Position numbers and translations under genes: made by a program
The notes under the pieces: generated by a model
What the model saw: only the letters and a program-made list of their open reading frames with translations
What the model was told of the DNA's origin: nothing
Databases searched by the model: none
Source: Atlantibacter sp032075065
GTDB lineage: Bacteria; Pseudomonadota; Gammaproteobacteria; Enterobacterales; Enterobacteriaceae
Direction: 5' to 3'
Assembly: GCF_032075065.1 (NCBI RefSeq)
Contig: NZ_DAMAZC010000048.1
Span: 1-23,583, forward strand
DNA: 23,583 nucleotides
Part shown: in pieces, positions 14,360 through 22,139 of the stretch
Layout: every line of letters starts with the position of its first letter
Numbering within the stretch: position 1 is the first letter of the stretch

Positions 14360-15731
14360 AGATAACGCGTGAGAACTGCTGCATCCGCGCCTTCTGACGC
14401 AGATAAACGTCAAAGCACATGCAGATGTTGCGGATTAACAACCGGCCTTTCGGCGTCACCTGGATGCCTTTCTCGTCAATATCCACCAGCCCATCTTTCG
14501 CCAGCGGCGCTAACAGATTTAAATCCTCGGCAAAGTAATCCACGAAATCCACCTGCCACTGCTGCTCAACCGCAGAAAAATCGAGACGGAAGTTACAGAT
14601 CAGCGCTTTGATAACGTCACGGCGGATGCAGTCGTCGCGGGTGAGCGCCAGGCCGCGCCACAGAGCGTCGCCGCGCTCATCGACATACTGATAATACTGC
14701 TTCAGCTCTTTGTAGTTCTGCGCGTAGCTGTCGCCGATCATGCTGATCGCCGACACGCCAAGGCCAAGCAGGTCGGTGTCGCCCTGGGTGGTGTAGCCCT
14801 GGAAGTTGCGGTGCAGCACGCCTTCGCGCTGGGCGATCGCCAGTTCGTCATCCGGACGGGCAAAGTGGTCCATACCGATAAACTGATAACCGGTCTGCAT
14901 CAGCGATCCGATAGTTTGCTGCAAAATATCCAGCTTCTGCTGGGCCGTGGGTAAATCGGCTTCTTTGATTTTACGCTGGGCGGCAAACAGCGTCGGCAAA
15001 TGTGCGTAGTTAAATACGCTCAGGCGATCCGGATTGAGTTCCGCTACGCGTTGCAGCGTATAGGCGAAGCTTTCCGGCGTCTGTTTTGGCAGGCCATAAA
15101 TCAGGTCGATATTGGTCGAGGTAAAGCCGATTTCCCGCGCGTGGTTCAGCAGCGCGAAGATAAACGCTTCATCCTGCTCGCGGTTCACCAGACGCTGCAC
15201 TTCTTTGTTGAAATCCTGCACGCCCATGCTGAGACGGTTAAAACCTTCGGCGCGCAGGTGGTCGAGCACATCCAGCTCAATTTCACGCGGGTCAACTTCG
15301 ATGGAAATTTCCATCTCGTCGCTAAAATTGAATGCGCCGCGCAGCAGATTCATCAGACGGCTGATTTGCGCTTTGTTCAGGTACGTGGGCGTGCCGCCGC
15401 CCCAGTGCAGTTGATTAACGGTGCGGCCCGCAAACAGCGGCGCGCGGTGAATAATCTCCTGCTCCAGCGCATCCAGATACTGATCGGCTTTATGCTGCTG
15501 GCGGGTGACAATTTTATTGCAGCCGCAGAAATAGCAGAGCTTATGGCAGAACGGGATATGCACATACAGCGAAAGCGGGCGATCGGGATAGCGCGCCACC
15601 GCCTGGTGGAATTGGCTTTCGCCGTACTGATCGGAAAATTCAAGCGCGGTAGGATAAGAGGTATATCGCGGCCCGGAATAGTTATATTTCTGGATAAGGG
15701 CCAGATCCCAGTCGATCAACTGCACAGACAT
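14358..15731 (-). CDS. hemN: Oxygen-independent coproporphyrinogen III dehydrogenase
   Basis: This 457-residue radical SAM enzyme converts coproporphyrinogen III to protoporphyrinogen IX in anaerobic haem synthesis. The [4Fe-4S] cluster cysteines are Cys62, Cys66 and Cys69 in CHKLCYFCGC, with the further conserved Cys71. The SAM-binding GGGTPT follows, and the HemN-specific C-terminal domain includes NICMCFD. The ATG at 15731 is chosen because AGGAG lies six bases upstream and the protein then has the E. coli length; a GTG two codons earlier is possible. The ribosome site lies inside the end of a small upstream frame, suggesting coupling. Confidence 0.97.
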   Translation of the reverse strand: MSVQLIDWDLALIQKYNYSGPRYTSYPTALEFSDQYGESQFHQAVARYPDRPLSLYVHIPFCHKLCYFCGCNKIVTRQQHKADQYLDALEQEIIHRAPLFAGRTVNQLHWGGGTPTYLNKAQISRLMNLLRGAFNFSDEMEISIEVDPREIELDVLDHLRAEGFNRLSMGVQDFNKEVQRLVNREQDEAFIFALLNHAREIGFTSTNIDLIYGLPKQTPESFAYTLQRVAELNPDRLSVFNYAHLPTLFAAQRKIKEADLPTAQQKLDILQQTIGSLMQTGYQFIGMDHFARPDDELAIAQREGVLHRNFQGYTTQGDTDLLGLGVSAISMIGDSYAQNYKELKQYYQYVDERGDALWRGLALTRDDCIRRDVIKALICNFRLDFSAVEQQWQVDFVDYFAEDLNLLAPLAKDGLVDIDEKGIQVTPKGRLLIRNICMCFDVYLRQKARMQQFSRVI

Positions 15732-15733
15732 GC

Positions 15734-15907
15734 TCACTCCTTCCGATGATGTCTTTGGCGGGTACGCTGAACGGACCCACCAGCACCACGGGCGATGAGC
15801 CGGTTGCGCAACCGCTTTTGACGGCGCGACAACCGCTGTAGTTTAACGAATAACCACACCAGATAACATACTATTGGCAGGACAACGATCAGGACGGGCA
15901 GGCCCAT
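15734..15907 (-). CDS. Unrecognised 57-residue membrane protein with Arg-rich tail (putative)
   Basis: An ATG at 15907, ten bases after the yihI stop, opens 57 codons ending in TGA at 15734-15736, two bases before the hemN ATG, so hemN's AGGAG is inside its end. Residues 3-21 (LPVLIVVLPIVCYLVWLFV) form one transmembrane helix. The rest is extremely basic (about 15 Arg/Lys among the last 36 residues), giving an N-out/C-in orientation by the positive-inside rule. The ribosome site is weak, so translational coupling to yihI would be needed. I do not know a named family. In Vibrio, as I recall, a DUF2489 membrane protein sits between yihI and hemN, so this could be a shortened relative. It may also be non-coding. 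Confidence 0.5.
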   Translation of the reverse strand: MGLPVLIVVLPIVCYLVWLFVKLQRLSRRQKRLRNRLIARGAGGSVQRTRQRHHRKE

Positions 15908-15917
15908 AGCGTGCCGA

Positions 15918-16424
15918 TCAGTTGCCGCCCTTGAGCAGACGCATCAAATCGTCGCCGCGGTTTTCGTCTTCTTCCTCATCTTCATCATCCCAGGAGAGAC
16001 CAAGCTGCTGCATCAGCTCATCAATGCGATCCAGTTTCGCGTCGACCCATTCCTGATCGGCTTTGCTTAGGGTTTCCCCTTCTTCAAGACGCTCCAGCAA
16101 TCCATCCAGACGCTCGTCGTTTTCCAGCATATCCAGTTCTGCCTGCGGTGAAAGCATAGGTTTCTTCTCACTCTTCGGTTTCTGCTGCTTAGTTACAGGC
16201 GCTTCTGTCACGCCCAGCGGAATGGGGGTTTTACTGCCGATGCGCGGATCTTTTTTCTGGCCGCTGCGGGCGTTTTTCGCGTCAGCCGCAGCGCCGGATG
16301 CGCGGCTGCCTGGCGCGTGGCCGCTGTGTTTTTTCTGGCGCTTGCGTTCGCGCCCTTCCTGGTTCAGCTCTTCACGTGTTTTACGACGCGCTTTCGCAGG
16401 GCGTTTGGAGGTTGGTTGCTTCAT
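15918..16424 (-). CDS. yihI: Der GTPase-activating protein YihI
   Basis: This 168-residue, highly charged protein stimulates GTP hydrolysis by the ribosome-assembly GTPase Der (EngA) in E. coli. The N terminus is a basic Lys/Arg tract (KARRKTREEL, KRQKKHSGHAPGSR). The conserved DPRIGSKTPIPLGVTE lies in the middle. The C-terminal helical part contains LSPQAELDMLENDERLD and an acidic Asp/Glu run before MRLLKG. E. coli YihI has 169 residues with the same layout. The ribosome site before the ATG at 16424 is weak. It is followed by the small frame and hemN. Confidence 0.95.
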   Translation of the reverse strand: MKQPTSKRPAKARRKTREELNQEGRERKRQKKHSGHAPGSRASGAAADAKNARSGQKKDPRIGSKTPIPLGVTEAPVTKQQKPKSEKKPMLSPQAELDMLENDERLDGLLERLEEGETLSKADQEWVDAKLDRIDELMQQLGLSWDDEDEEEDENRGDDLMRLLKGGN

Positions 16425-16569
16425 AGTAGGGTCGTCTTAAGCCATTTACGAGAATAATGACATCATACTTCAAGCCGCTTCTTACATTATGGGTAATTAA
16501 ACGATATGTGAGAGACGGTTTATTTATGATGATGAGAATTGCGGCGGAATCTATCAGAAAGGCAGAAAA

Positions 16570-16781
16570 GAGAAAAGGCGACAGTTTTGCTGTCGCCTTT
16601 TCTCTTAACTTTGCGCTCGTCCTGGCTTGCTACCAACTACCCTGTTTTTCCTTTAGCAAACAACGCTCCGTGTGTGTCCTTTTCCCTGTGGCATCTTATG
16701 ACGCTGGCTCTCCAGCCGGATCCTGTTCTTCGTCGCCCTGACGTTCCTGAACCTTATTCCGGGGTCATCCTGGCCCGCGCT
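16570..16781 (-). ncRNA. csrC: CsrC regulatory RNA
   Basis: An untranslated minus-strand RNA of about 212 nt between yihI and yihA, the place and direction of csrC in E. coli. It carries at least nine GGA motifs, several as AGGA or CAGGA, the binding sites by which CsrC sequesters the translational regulator CsrA. A stretch GCTAAAGGAAAAACAGGG is the same as in E. coli CsrC. It ends in a strong terminator with a 17-bp perfect stem (16568-16584 / 16590-16606), loop sequence CAAAA, and a T-rich 3' side. The 5' end is estimated from the promoter and may be off by some bases. The region is much less conserved than the flanking genes. Confidence 0.88.
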
Positions 16782-16785
16782 GACT

Positions 16786-16813
16786 ACTTTACCTTTTTAG
16801 AATAATCAGACAA
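16786..16813 (-). promoter_or_regulatory. Candidate csrC promoter
   Basis: TTGTCT (16808-16813) and TAAAGT (16786-16791) are 16 bp apart on the minus strand, placing the start near 16781, just before the first GGA motifs. A perfect TATAAT on the same strand (16854-16859) is a second possibility that would add about 66 bases without GGA motifs. Confidence 0.45.
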
Positions 16814-16936
16814 GCCGTAGACGCAGCAATCTACCATTTTTAAGAGTGGTCTTATTATAATATCCCCATGATTTATAAATATTTATTTTAAATGCATGTA
16901 AAGAATAGCCCTGCTTTTCTCATAGGTTAAATCGTC

Positions 16937-16970
16937 AATCTCTTACAACGCATCGGGAATATCGTGTAAG
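16937..16970. promoter_or_regulatory. UvrY-like half sites upstream of csrC
   Basis: TGTAAGAGATT on the minus strand (16937-16947) matches the left half of the palindrome TGTAAGAGATCTCTTACA described for the response regulator UvrY. A further TGTAAG lies on the plus strand at 16965-16970. The first is about 160 bp upstream of the predicted csrC start, the far-upstream placing expected for csrB/csrC activation by BarA-UvrY. The second half of the palindrome is not conserved. Confidence 0.4.
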
Positions 16971-16982
16971 CCTGGATTTAAG

Positions 16983-17014
16983 AACCCCGCCTTTGGCAGG
17001 GGTTCAGGTATAAT
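16983..17014 (+). promoter_or_regulatory. Candidate yihA promoter with an overlapping GC-rich hairpin
   Basis: A perfect TATAAT (17009-17014) would start transcription near 17021, 26 bases before the TTG start of yihA. The place of the -35 is occupied by a hairpin, AACCCC-GCC/GGC-A-GGGGTT (16983-17004). The hairpin could be a terminator for leftover transcription or a protein site. No good -35 hexamer is seen. Confidence 0.45.
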
Positions 17015-17046
17015 CCCTTCATCGCTTGTCCTGATGGAGACGACCT

Positions 17047-17682
17047 TTGACTAACTGGAACTATCAACAGACGCATTTTGTGACCAGTGCGCCTGATATT
17101 CGCCACTTGCCTTCCGATACCGGCATTGAAGTGGCTTTCGCGGGCCGCTCGAACGCAGGGAAATCAAGTGCGCTTAATACTTTAACCAATCAAAAAAGCC
17201 TGGCCAGAACCAGTAAAACCCCCGGCCGTACGCAGCTGATCAACCTGTTTCAGGTCGCGGAAGGCAAACGCCTGGTCGACCTGCCCGGCTACGGCTATGC
17301 CGAAGTCCCGGAAGAGATGAAGCTAAAATGGCAGCGCGCGCTGGGTGAATATTTGCAGGCGCGTCAGTGTTTGCAGGGCCTGGTGGTATTGATGGATATC
17401 CGTCATCCGCTGAAGGATCTCGATCAGCAGATGATTCACTGGGCCGTAGAGAGCCAAATCCCGGTGCTGGTGCTGCTGACCAAAGCTGACAAGCTGGCCA
17501 GCGGCGCGCGTAAAGCGCAGCTCAATATGGTACGGGAAGCAGTTATCGCCTTTAACGGCGATGTGCAGGTTGAAGCGTTTTCGTCCCTGAAGAAACTGGG
17601 CGTGGATAAGTTGCGTCAGAAACTGGACAGCTGGTTTAGCGACCTGACGCCGGTAACGGAAGACGCGCAAATCGAAGAATAA
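17047..17682 (+). CDS. yihA: Ribosome biogenesis GTPase YihA (EngB/YsxC)
   Basis: This 211-residue TRAFAC-class GTPase is essential for late assembly of the 50S ribosomal subunit. G1 is GRSNAGKSS, G2 lies in KTPGRTQLINLF, G3 is DLPGYGYAEV, G4 is TKAD and G5 is in the SSLKK region. The start codon is TTG (17047-17049), giving MTNWNYQQTHF as in E. coli, with GGAG seven to eight bases upstream. The C terminus is acidic (VTEDAQIEE). It is transcribed alone, convergent with spf. Confidence 0.97.
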   Translation: MTNWNYQQTHFVTSAPDIRHLPSDTGIEVAFAGRSNAGKSSALNTLTNQKSLARTSKTPGRTQLINLFQVAEGKRLVDLPGYGYAEVPEEMKLKWQRALGEYLQARQCLQGLVVLMDIRHPLKDLDQQMIHWAVESQIPVLVLLTKADKLASGARKAQLNMVREAVIAFNGDVQVEAFSSLKKLGVDKLRQKLDSWFSDLTPVTEDAQIEE

Positions 17683-17727
17683 TCAGGTGTACGGGGCAAC
17701 CCGTACCCTCGAAACTTTTCTTTAGGC

Positions 17728-17838
17728 AATAAAAAACGCCCCAGTCATTAGATGACTGGGGCGGCTAAATATTCAGCCAAATCCGATTACGTGAAGTAAA
17801 AGGTCTGAAAGATAGAACATCTTACCTCTGTACCCTAC
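17728..17838 (-). ncRNA. spf: Spot 42 small RNA
   Basis: An RNA of about 110 nt that, in E. coli, pairs through Hfq with mRNAs of secondary carbon metabolism such as galK and is repressed by CRP. The minus strand reads GTAGGGTACAGAGGTAAG at the 5' end, then a nearly unchanged body, and ends in the terminator hairpin CGCCCCAGTCAT / ATGACTGGGGCG followed by TTTTTTATT. The terminator loop region differs slightly from my memory of E. coli (109 nt). It sits between polA and yihA, its usual place. Confidence 0.96.
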
Positions 17839-17845
17839 GCGTTTA

Positions 17846-17873
17846 ACTCTACTACCTTTTTTTCGCGCCACAA
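17846..17873 (-). promoter_or_regulatory. Candidate spf promoter
   Basis: TTGTGG (17868-17873) and TAGAGT (17846-17851) are 16 bp apart on the minus strand, eight bases before the G that starts Spot 42. The upstream DNA is rich in A/T runs. I could not place a convincing CRP palindrome by eye, although the E. coli gene has one. Confidence 0.5.
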
Positions 17874-17984
17874 AGTATTTTTGTAATTTTTTTTCAATCT
17901 TTACATTCTGAATTCAAAGCGTCATCACAAAAAGCGATAACTTATGTTGCTAAGTTACAGAAAAATGACTTTGCGGCGCATTTA

Positions 17985-20771
17985 TCAGTGAGCCTGATCC
18001 CAGTTTTCACCGCTGCCCACTTCCACCAGCAACGGCACATCCAGTTTCATACTGTTTTCCATTAGCTCATGGATCTTCTCAGACACGGCTTCCACATCAT
18101 CTTTGTGTACTTCAAACACCAGTTCATCGTGTACCTGCATGATCAGTTTGACGCGCGGCTGCTCTTTCTCAAGCCAGGCGTCTACGGCAATCATGGCGCG
18201 TTTGATGATATCGGCGGCGGTACCCTGCATTGGGGCGTTGATCGCTGCGCGCTCCGCACCGGCGCGGCGGGCCGCGTTGCTTGATTTGATGTCAGGGAGA
18301 TACAGACGACGGCCATCCAGCGTTTCAACATAGCCCTGCTCTTTCGCCTGCTGGCGGGTTCGCTCCATATACTCGCGCACACCGGGGTAGCGCTCGAAGT
18401 ACAGATCCATATACTTTTGTGATTCTTTGCGCGGAATATTGAGCTGGCGCGACAGGCCAAACGCGCTCATGCCATAGATCAGCCCGAAGTTGATCGCTTT
18501 GGCGCTGCGGCGCTGTTCGCCGGAGACGCTTTCCAGCGGCAAGCCAAACACTTCCGCTGCCGTGGCGCGGTGAATATCCTTGCCTTCGGCAAAGGCGCTC
18601 AGTAAGCCTTTATCGCGGGAAAGGTGCGCCATGATGCGCAGCTCAATCTGCGAGTAGTCGGCAGAAACAATCACATAGTCTTGCGGCGCAATAAATGCCT
18701 GGCGAATTCGGCGTCCTTCTTCATTGCGCACCGGAATGTTTTGCAGGTTTGGATCGGTAGACGAAAGCCGGCCGGTAGCCGCAACCGCCTGATGATAGGA
18801 AGTATGCACGCGCCCGGTTTTCGGGTTAATCATCAACGGCAGTTTATCGGTGTAGGTGGATTTAAGTTTAGCCAGCCCGCGATATTGCAGAATCACTTTC
18901 GGTAGCGGGTAATCCAGCGCCAGCTCTTCCAGCACCTCTTCCGACGTAGACGGCGCGCCGCCAGGCGTTTTCTTCAGCGGCTTAATACCCTGCTTTTCAA
19001 ACAGAATGGTTTGCAGTTGTTTAGTGGACGAGAGATTGAACGGTTCGCCGGCAATGTCATGGGCTTTTTGTTCCAGCTCGGCCAGGCGTAGCGTTAATTC
19101 TTCAGAATGACGGTGCAACACCGCCGGATCGATTTTCACGCCGTTACGCTCAACGCGCGACAGCACCGGCACCAGCGGCATTTCGATGGTTTCAAAAACG
19201 TGGCGCGGCCCTTTTTCTTTCTCCAGCTTCGGCCACATTTTGAGATGCAGTTGCAGAGTCACATCCGCATCCTCGGCGGCATAGCGCCCTGCTTCTTCCA
19301 GCGCGATCTGGTTAAAGGTCAGCTGGTTTTTACCCTTACCGGCAATCTGTTCAAACGTAATGGTTTTATGCTTCAGCCAGCGATCGGCCAGGCTATCCAT
19401 ATCATGACGGCCCGCTACGCTATCCAGAATATACGACTCCAGCATGGTGTCAAAGGCGATACCGCGCAGTTCAATACCGTAATTCTGCAACACGCCGCGA
19501 TCGTATTTGAGGTTTTGCCCGACTTTACGGGCGCTTTCGCTTTCAAGCAGCGGCTTAAGTAATTCCAGTACCCGTTCGCAGGTCAGCTGTTCCGGCGCAT
19601 CAATATAATCGTGCGCCACGGGTATATAGGCCGCAATCCCCGGTTCGGTAGCAAACGAGAAGCCCACCAGCCGCGCAGAGTGGTTGTCCAGACTGTCCGT
19701 TTCGGTATCAAAGGCAAACACCGGTGCTTTCTCGAGACGGGCAATCCACTCGGTGAGCGTTTTCTCATCCAGAATGGTGACGTAGCTGTCATAAGAGAGC
19801 GCCACAGCCGGTTCGTCAGGCTCTTCATTGATAACGATAGTTTCCAGCGGTTTCGCCGCGGGCTTCGCACCTTTCGCCTGCAGCCATTTACCGGCTTCAA
19901 CATCTGCGGTCCAGCGCTTGAATTCATATTTTTTGAACAGATCGACCAGCACGTCTACCGTCGGCTGTTTTACTTCAAGCCGATCGCAAGTCAGTTCAAG
20001 CTCTACGTCAGTTTTGATGGTGGCGAGCTGGTAAGAGAGGTATGCCACCTCTTTGTGATCGGCAAGCTTAGCGGCCATGGTTTTGGCGCCACGGAAGCTC
20101 AGGCCAGCGATTTTTTCCGGTTCGGCAAACAGCGTATCCAGGCCACCCAAGCCTTGCAGCAGGCCCTGCGCGGTTTTCTCGCCCACGCCAGGCACGCCCG
20201 GAATGTTATCCGAGGAATCGCCCATTAGCGCCAGGAAGTCGATGATCAACTCCGGCGGCACGCCGTATTTAGTGACCACTTCTTCTGGACCAAGAATGGT
20301 ATTGGTCATGGTGTTGATCAGCGTAATGCCTGCAGTGACCAGTTGAGCCATGTCTTTATCGCCAGTGCTGATCAACACCGGACGGCCCGCTTTTTCCGCT
20401 TCACGCGCCAGGGTGCCGATAACATCGTCCGCCTCTACGCCGGAAACCGCCAGCAGCGGCAGGCCCATGGCCTTGACCATGGCATGCAGCGGCTCAATCT
20501 GCGCACGAAGATCGTCAGGCATCGGCGGACGATGCGATTTGTAATGCTCGAACAGCTCATCACGAAAGGTTTTGCCTTTGGCGTCAAAGACCACCGCCGC
20601 GTGAGTCGGTTGATACTGCATTAACAGGCTACGCAGCATATTAAGTACGCCGTACATTGCCCCGGTCGGCTCGCCTGCGCTATTGGTCAGCGGCGGGAAG
20701 GCGTGATAGGCCCGATACAAGTAAGAAGAGCCATCAACGAGGATAAGAGGATTTTCTGGGATCTGAACCAT
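17985..20771 (-). CDS. polA: DNA polymerase I
   Basis: This 928-residue polymerase, the same length as in E. coli, acts in Okazaki fragment maturation and excision repair. The 5'-3' exonuclease covers about 1-323, with LVDGSSYLYRAYHA, GVEADDVIG and the helix-hairpin-helix GVPGVGEKTA. The 3'-5' exonuclease domain is at about 324-517 with FDTETDSLD and an intact YAAEDADVT motif, so proofreading should be active. The polymerase domain has motif A DYSQIELR, motif B RRSAKAINFGLIYG and motif C QVHDEL. The ATG at 20771 has a poor ribosome site (ACGGAC), as I recall for E. coli. Confidence 0.98.
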   Translation of the reverse strand: MVQIPENPLILVDGSSYLYRAYHAFPPLTNSAGEPTGAMYGVLNMLRSLLMQYQPTHAAVVFDAKGKTFRDELFEHYKSHRPPMPDDLRAQIEPLHAMVKAMGLPLLAVSGVEADDVIGTLAREAEKAGRPVLISTGDKDMAQLVTAGITLINTMTNTILGPEEVVTKYGVPPELIIDFLALMGDSSDNIPGVPGVGEKTAQGLLQGLGGLDTLFAEPEKIAGLSFRGAKTMAAKLADHKEVAYLSYQLATIKTDVELELTCDRLEVKQPTVDVLVDLFKKYEFKRWTADVEAGKWLQAKGAKPAAKPLETIVINEEPDEPAVALSYDSYVTILDEKTLTEWIARLEKAPVFAFDTETDSLDNHSARLVGFSFATEPGIAAYIPVAHDYIDAPEQLTCERVLELLKPLLESESARKVGQNLKYDRGVLQNYGIELRGIAFDTMLESYILDSVAGRHDMDSLADRWLKHKTITFEQIAGKGKNQLTFNQIALEEAGRYAAEDADVTLQLHLKMWPKLEKEKGPRHVFETIEMPLVPVLSRVERNGVKIDPAVLHRHSEELTLRLAELEQKAHDIAGEPFNLSSTKQLQTILFEKQGIKPLKKTPGGAPSTSEEVLEELALDYPLPKVILQYRGLAKLKSTYTDKLPLMINPKTGRVHTSYHQAVAATGRLSSTDPNLQNIPVRNEEGRRIRQAFIAPQDYVIVSADYSQIELRIMAHLSRDKGLLSAFAEGKDIHRATAAEVFGLPLESVSGEQRRSAKAINFGLIYGMSAFGLSRQLNIPRKESQKYMDLYFERYPGVREYMERTRQQAKEQGYVETLDGRRLYLPDIKSSNAARRAGAERAAINAPMQGTAADIIKRAMIAVDAWLEKEQPRVKLIMQVHDELVFEVHKDDVEAVSEKIHELMENSMKLDVPLLVEVGSGENWDQAH

Positions 20772-21195
20772 AATGTCCGTGCCTGATGTTTAAGTTATCC
20801 CTAAAGGATGCCATAGCTGGCACAGAAATATGAATTTTTCAGACCAATATGCATGAAAGAATTAACGATCTTCGAGCTTTCTCGCAGGATCAGCCTGTGG
20901 ATAACTGTGTGCACAAAATTTTTTAGAATAAATGCATATATAAAAACAACGATCGTTTAAATTAAAAACACCATTGATATCATATGATTATAGCAAACTA
21001 CTGATCTAAAATATTTCCTTCTCGATCGTTTGATTATTGTGGATATAAAATATCGCAAGCGTTGTTAAATCGCTGATAAATCCGACGCTTTCCGTAAATT
21101 CAAATACCGTAACGTTTCGGTTCGTCATCAAACCGGGATTTCTGATAAAATCCTCCACTTGTGCGCATTTTCAACGCACTGCTTCCTATAACTCC
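20772..21195. other. polA-yihG intergenic region
   Basis: This 424-bp divergent spacer is AT-rich in the middle and has no open frame with a ribosome site. It must hold the polA promoter (minus) and the yihG promoter (plus). For yihG a weak pair is seen: TCGTCA (21122-21127) and TAAAAT (21146-21151), 18 bp apart. The sequence CGATCGTTT followed by an A/T tract occurs twice in direct orientation (20950-20964 and 21023-21036), and a DnaA box is at 20896-20904. Confidence 0.6.
20896..20904 (-). promoter_or_regulatory. Consensus DnaA box upstream of polA
   Basis: TGTGGATAA on the plus strand is the exact complement of the strong DnaA box TTATCCACA. It lies about 125 bp before the polA start codon. 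DnaA has been reported to stimulate polA expression in E. coli, so a regulatory role is reasonable. A 9-mer can also occur by chance. Confidence 0.55.
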
Positions 21196-22119
21196 ATGAA
21201 TATAATCATTATGTCGAGATTGATTGCTGCGATAACGCTGTTTTTAAGTATCGCGCTGACTATTTTAGTAACGATTTTCTGCTCTGTTCCTATCATTCTT
21301 GCGGGGATTATAAAGCTATTAATGCCGTTTCCCGCCGCCTGGCGAGTTATCTCTACGTTCTGTAATTTTATGATGTATTGCTGGTGCGAAGGACTGGCTG
21401 CGCTGTTAAAACTGAATCCGCATTTAAAATGGGACGTGGAAGGCCTGGAAGGGTTAAGCAAGAAAAACTGGTATCTGCTGATCTGTAATCACTACAGCTG
21501 GGCCGATATTGTGGTGCTGTGCGTTCTGTTCCGCAAACACATCCCAATGAATAAATATTTCCTTAAACAGCAGCTTGCCTGGATCCCGTTTATTGGCCTG
21601 GCTTGCTGGGCGCTGGATATGCCGTTTATGCGCCGCTATTCCCGCAGCTATTTATTGCGCCATCCGGAACGGCGTGGAAAAGACGTGGAAACAACCCGCC
21701 GTTCCTGCGAAAAGTTTCGCCATCATCCGACGACTATCGTCAATTTCGTTGAAGGCTCGCGTTTTACAGAAGCAAAAAGCCAGCAATTACGCTCACCCTT
21801 TAAGCATTTACTGCCGCCAAAAGCAGCGGGTGTTGCCATGGCGCTTAATGTTCTTGGCGCGCAATTCGACAAGATGCTTAACGTCACGCTGTGTTACCCG
21901 GAAAATAACGCAACGCCCTTCTTCGATATGCTGAGCGGTAAACTGACGCGTATTGTGGTGAGGATCGATTTATTACCGGTGGCAGAGGAATTGCACGGCG
22001 ATTATGTCAACGATAAAAACTTTAAACGGCAATTTCAGCTCTGGCTTAATGCACTCTGGAGCGAGAAAGACAATCTGCTCAAGGCGATAAAACAACAGTA
22101 CAATAAAGCCGGTCAATGA
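21196..22119 (+). CDS. yihG: Inner-membrane acyltransferase YihG (1-acyl-sn-glycerol-3-phosphate acyltransferase family)
   Basis: This 307-residue PlsC-superfamily acyltransferase, related to YihG of E. coli (310 residues), makes phosphatidic acid with distinct acyl-chain preference. One or two membrane helices lie at about 8-45. The catalytic block I HX4D is His99 to Asp104 (NHYSWAD). Block III is FVEGSR, and the last conserved block lies near LLPPKAAG. The ATG at 21196 is the first in frame, but no Shine-Dalgarno sequence is evident; the ATG at codon 6 (MSRLIAA) is an alternative that matches MTRILAA inside the E. coli protein. It converges on dsbA and its stop codon lies within the shared terminator. 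Confidence 0.93.
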   Translation: MNIIIMSRLIAAITLFLSIALTILVTIFCSVPIILAGIIKLLMPFPAAWRVISTFCNFMMYCWCEGLAALLKLNPHLKWDVEGLEGLSKKNWYLLICNHYSWADIVVLCVLFRKHIPMNKYFLKQQLAWIPFIGLACWALDMPFMRRYSRSYLLRHPERRGKDVETTRRSCEKFRHHPTTIVNFVEGSRFTEAKSQQLRSPFKHLLPPKAAGVAMALNVLGAQFDKMLNVTLCYPENNATPFFDMLSGKLTRIVVRIDLLPVAEELHGDYVNDKNFKRQFQLWLNALWSEKDNLLKAIKQQYNKAGQ

Positions 22120-22127
22120 CCGGCTTT
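22105..22127. terminator. Bidirectional terminator between yihG and dsbA
   Basis: AAAGCCGGTCA (22105-22115) and TGACCGGCTTT (22117-22127) form an almost perfect palindrome around one base. The yihG stop codon (22117-22119) is inside it, and the dsbA stop lies 13 bases away on the other side. T-rich flanks occur on both strands but are short. Confidence 0.75.
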
Positions 22128-22139
22128 GTCATGCGCGTA

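Noticed and set aside
16457..16805. Plus-strand frames of 88-94 codons between yihI and yihA
   Set aside because: They run antisense through csrC, have no ribosome site and no family resemblance.
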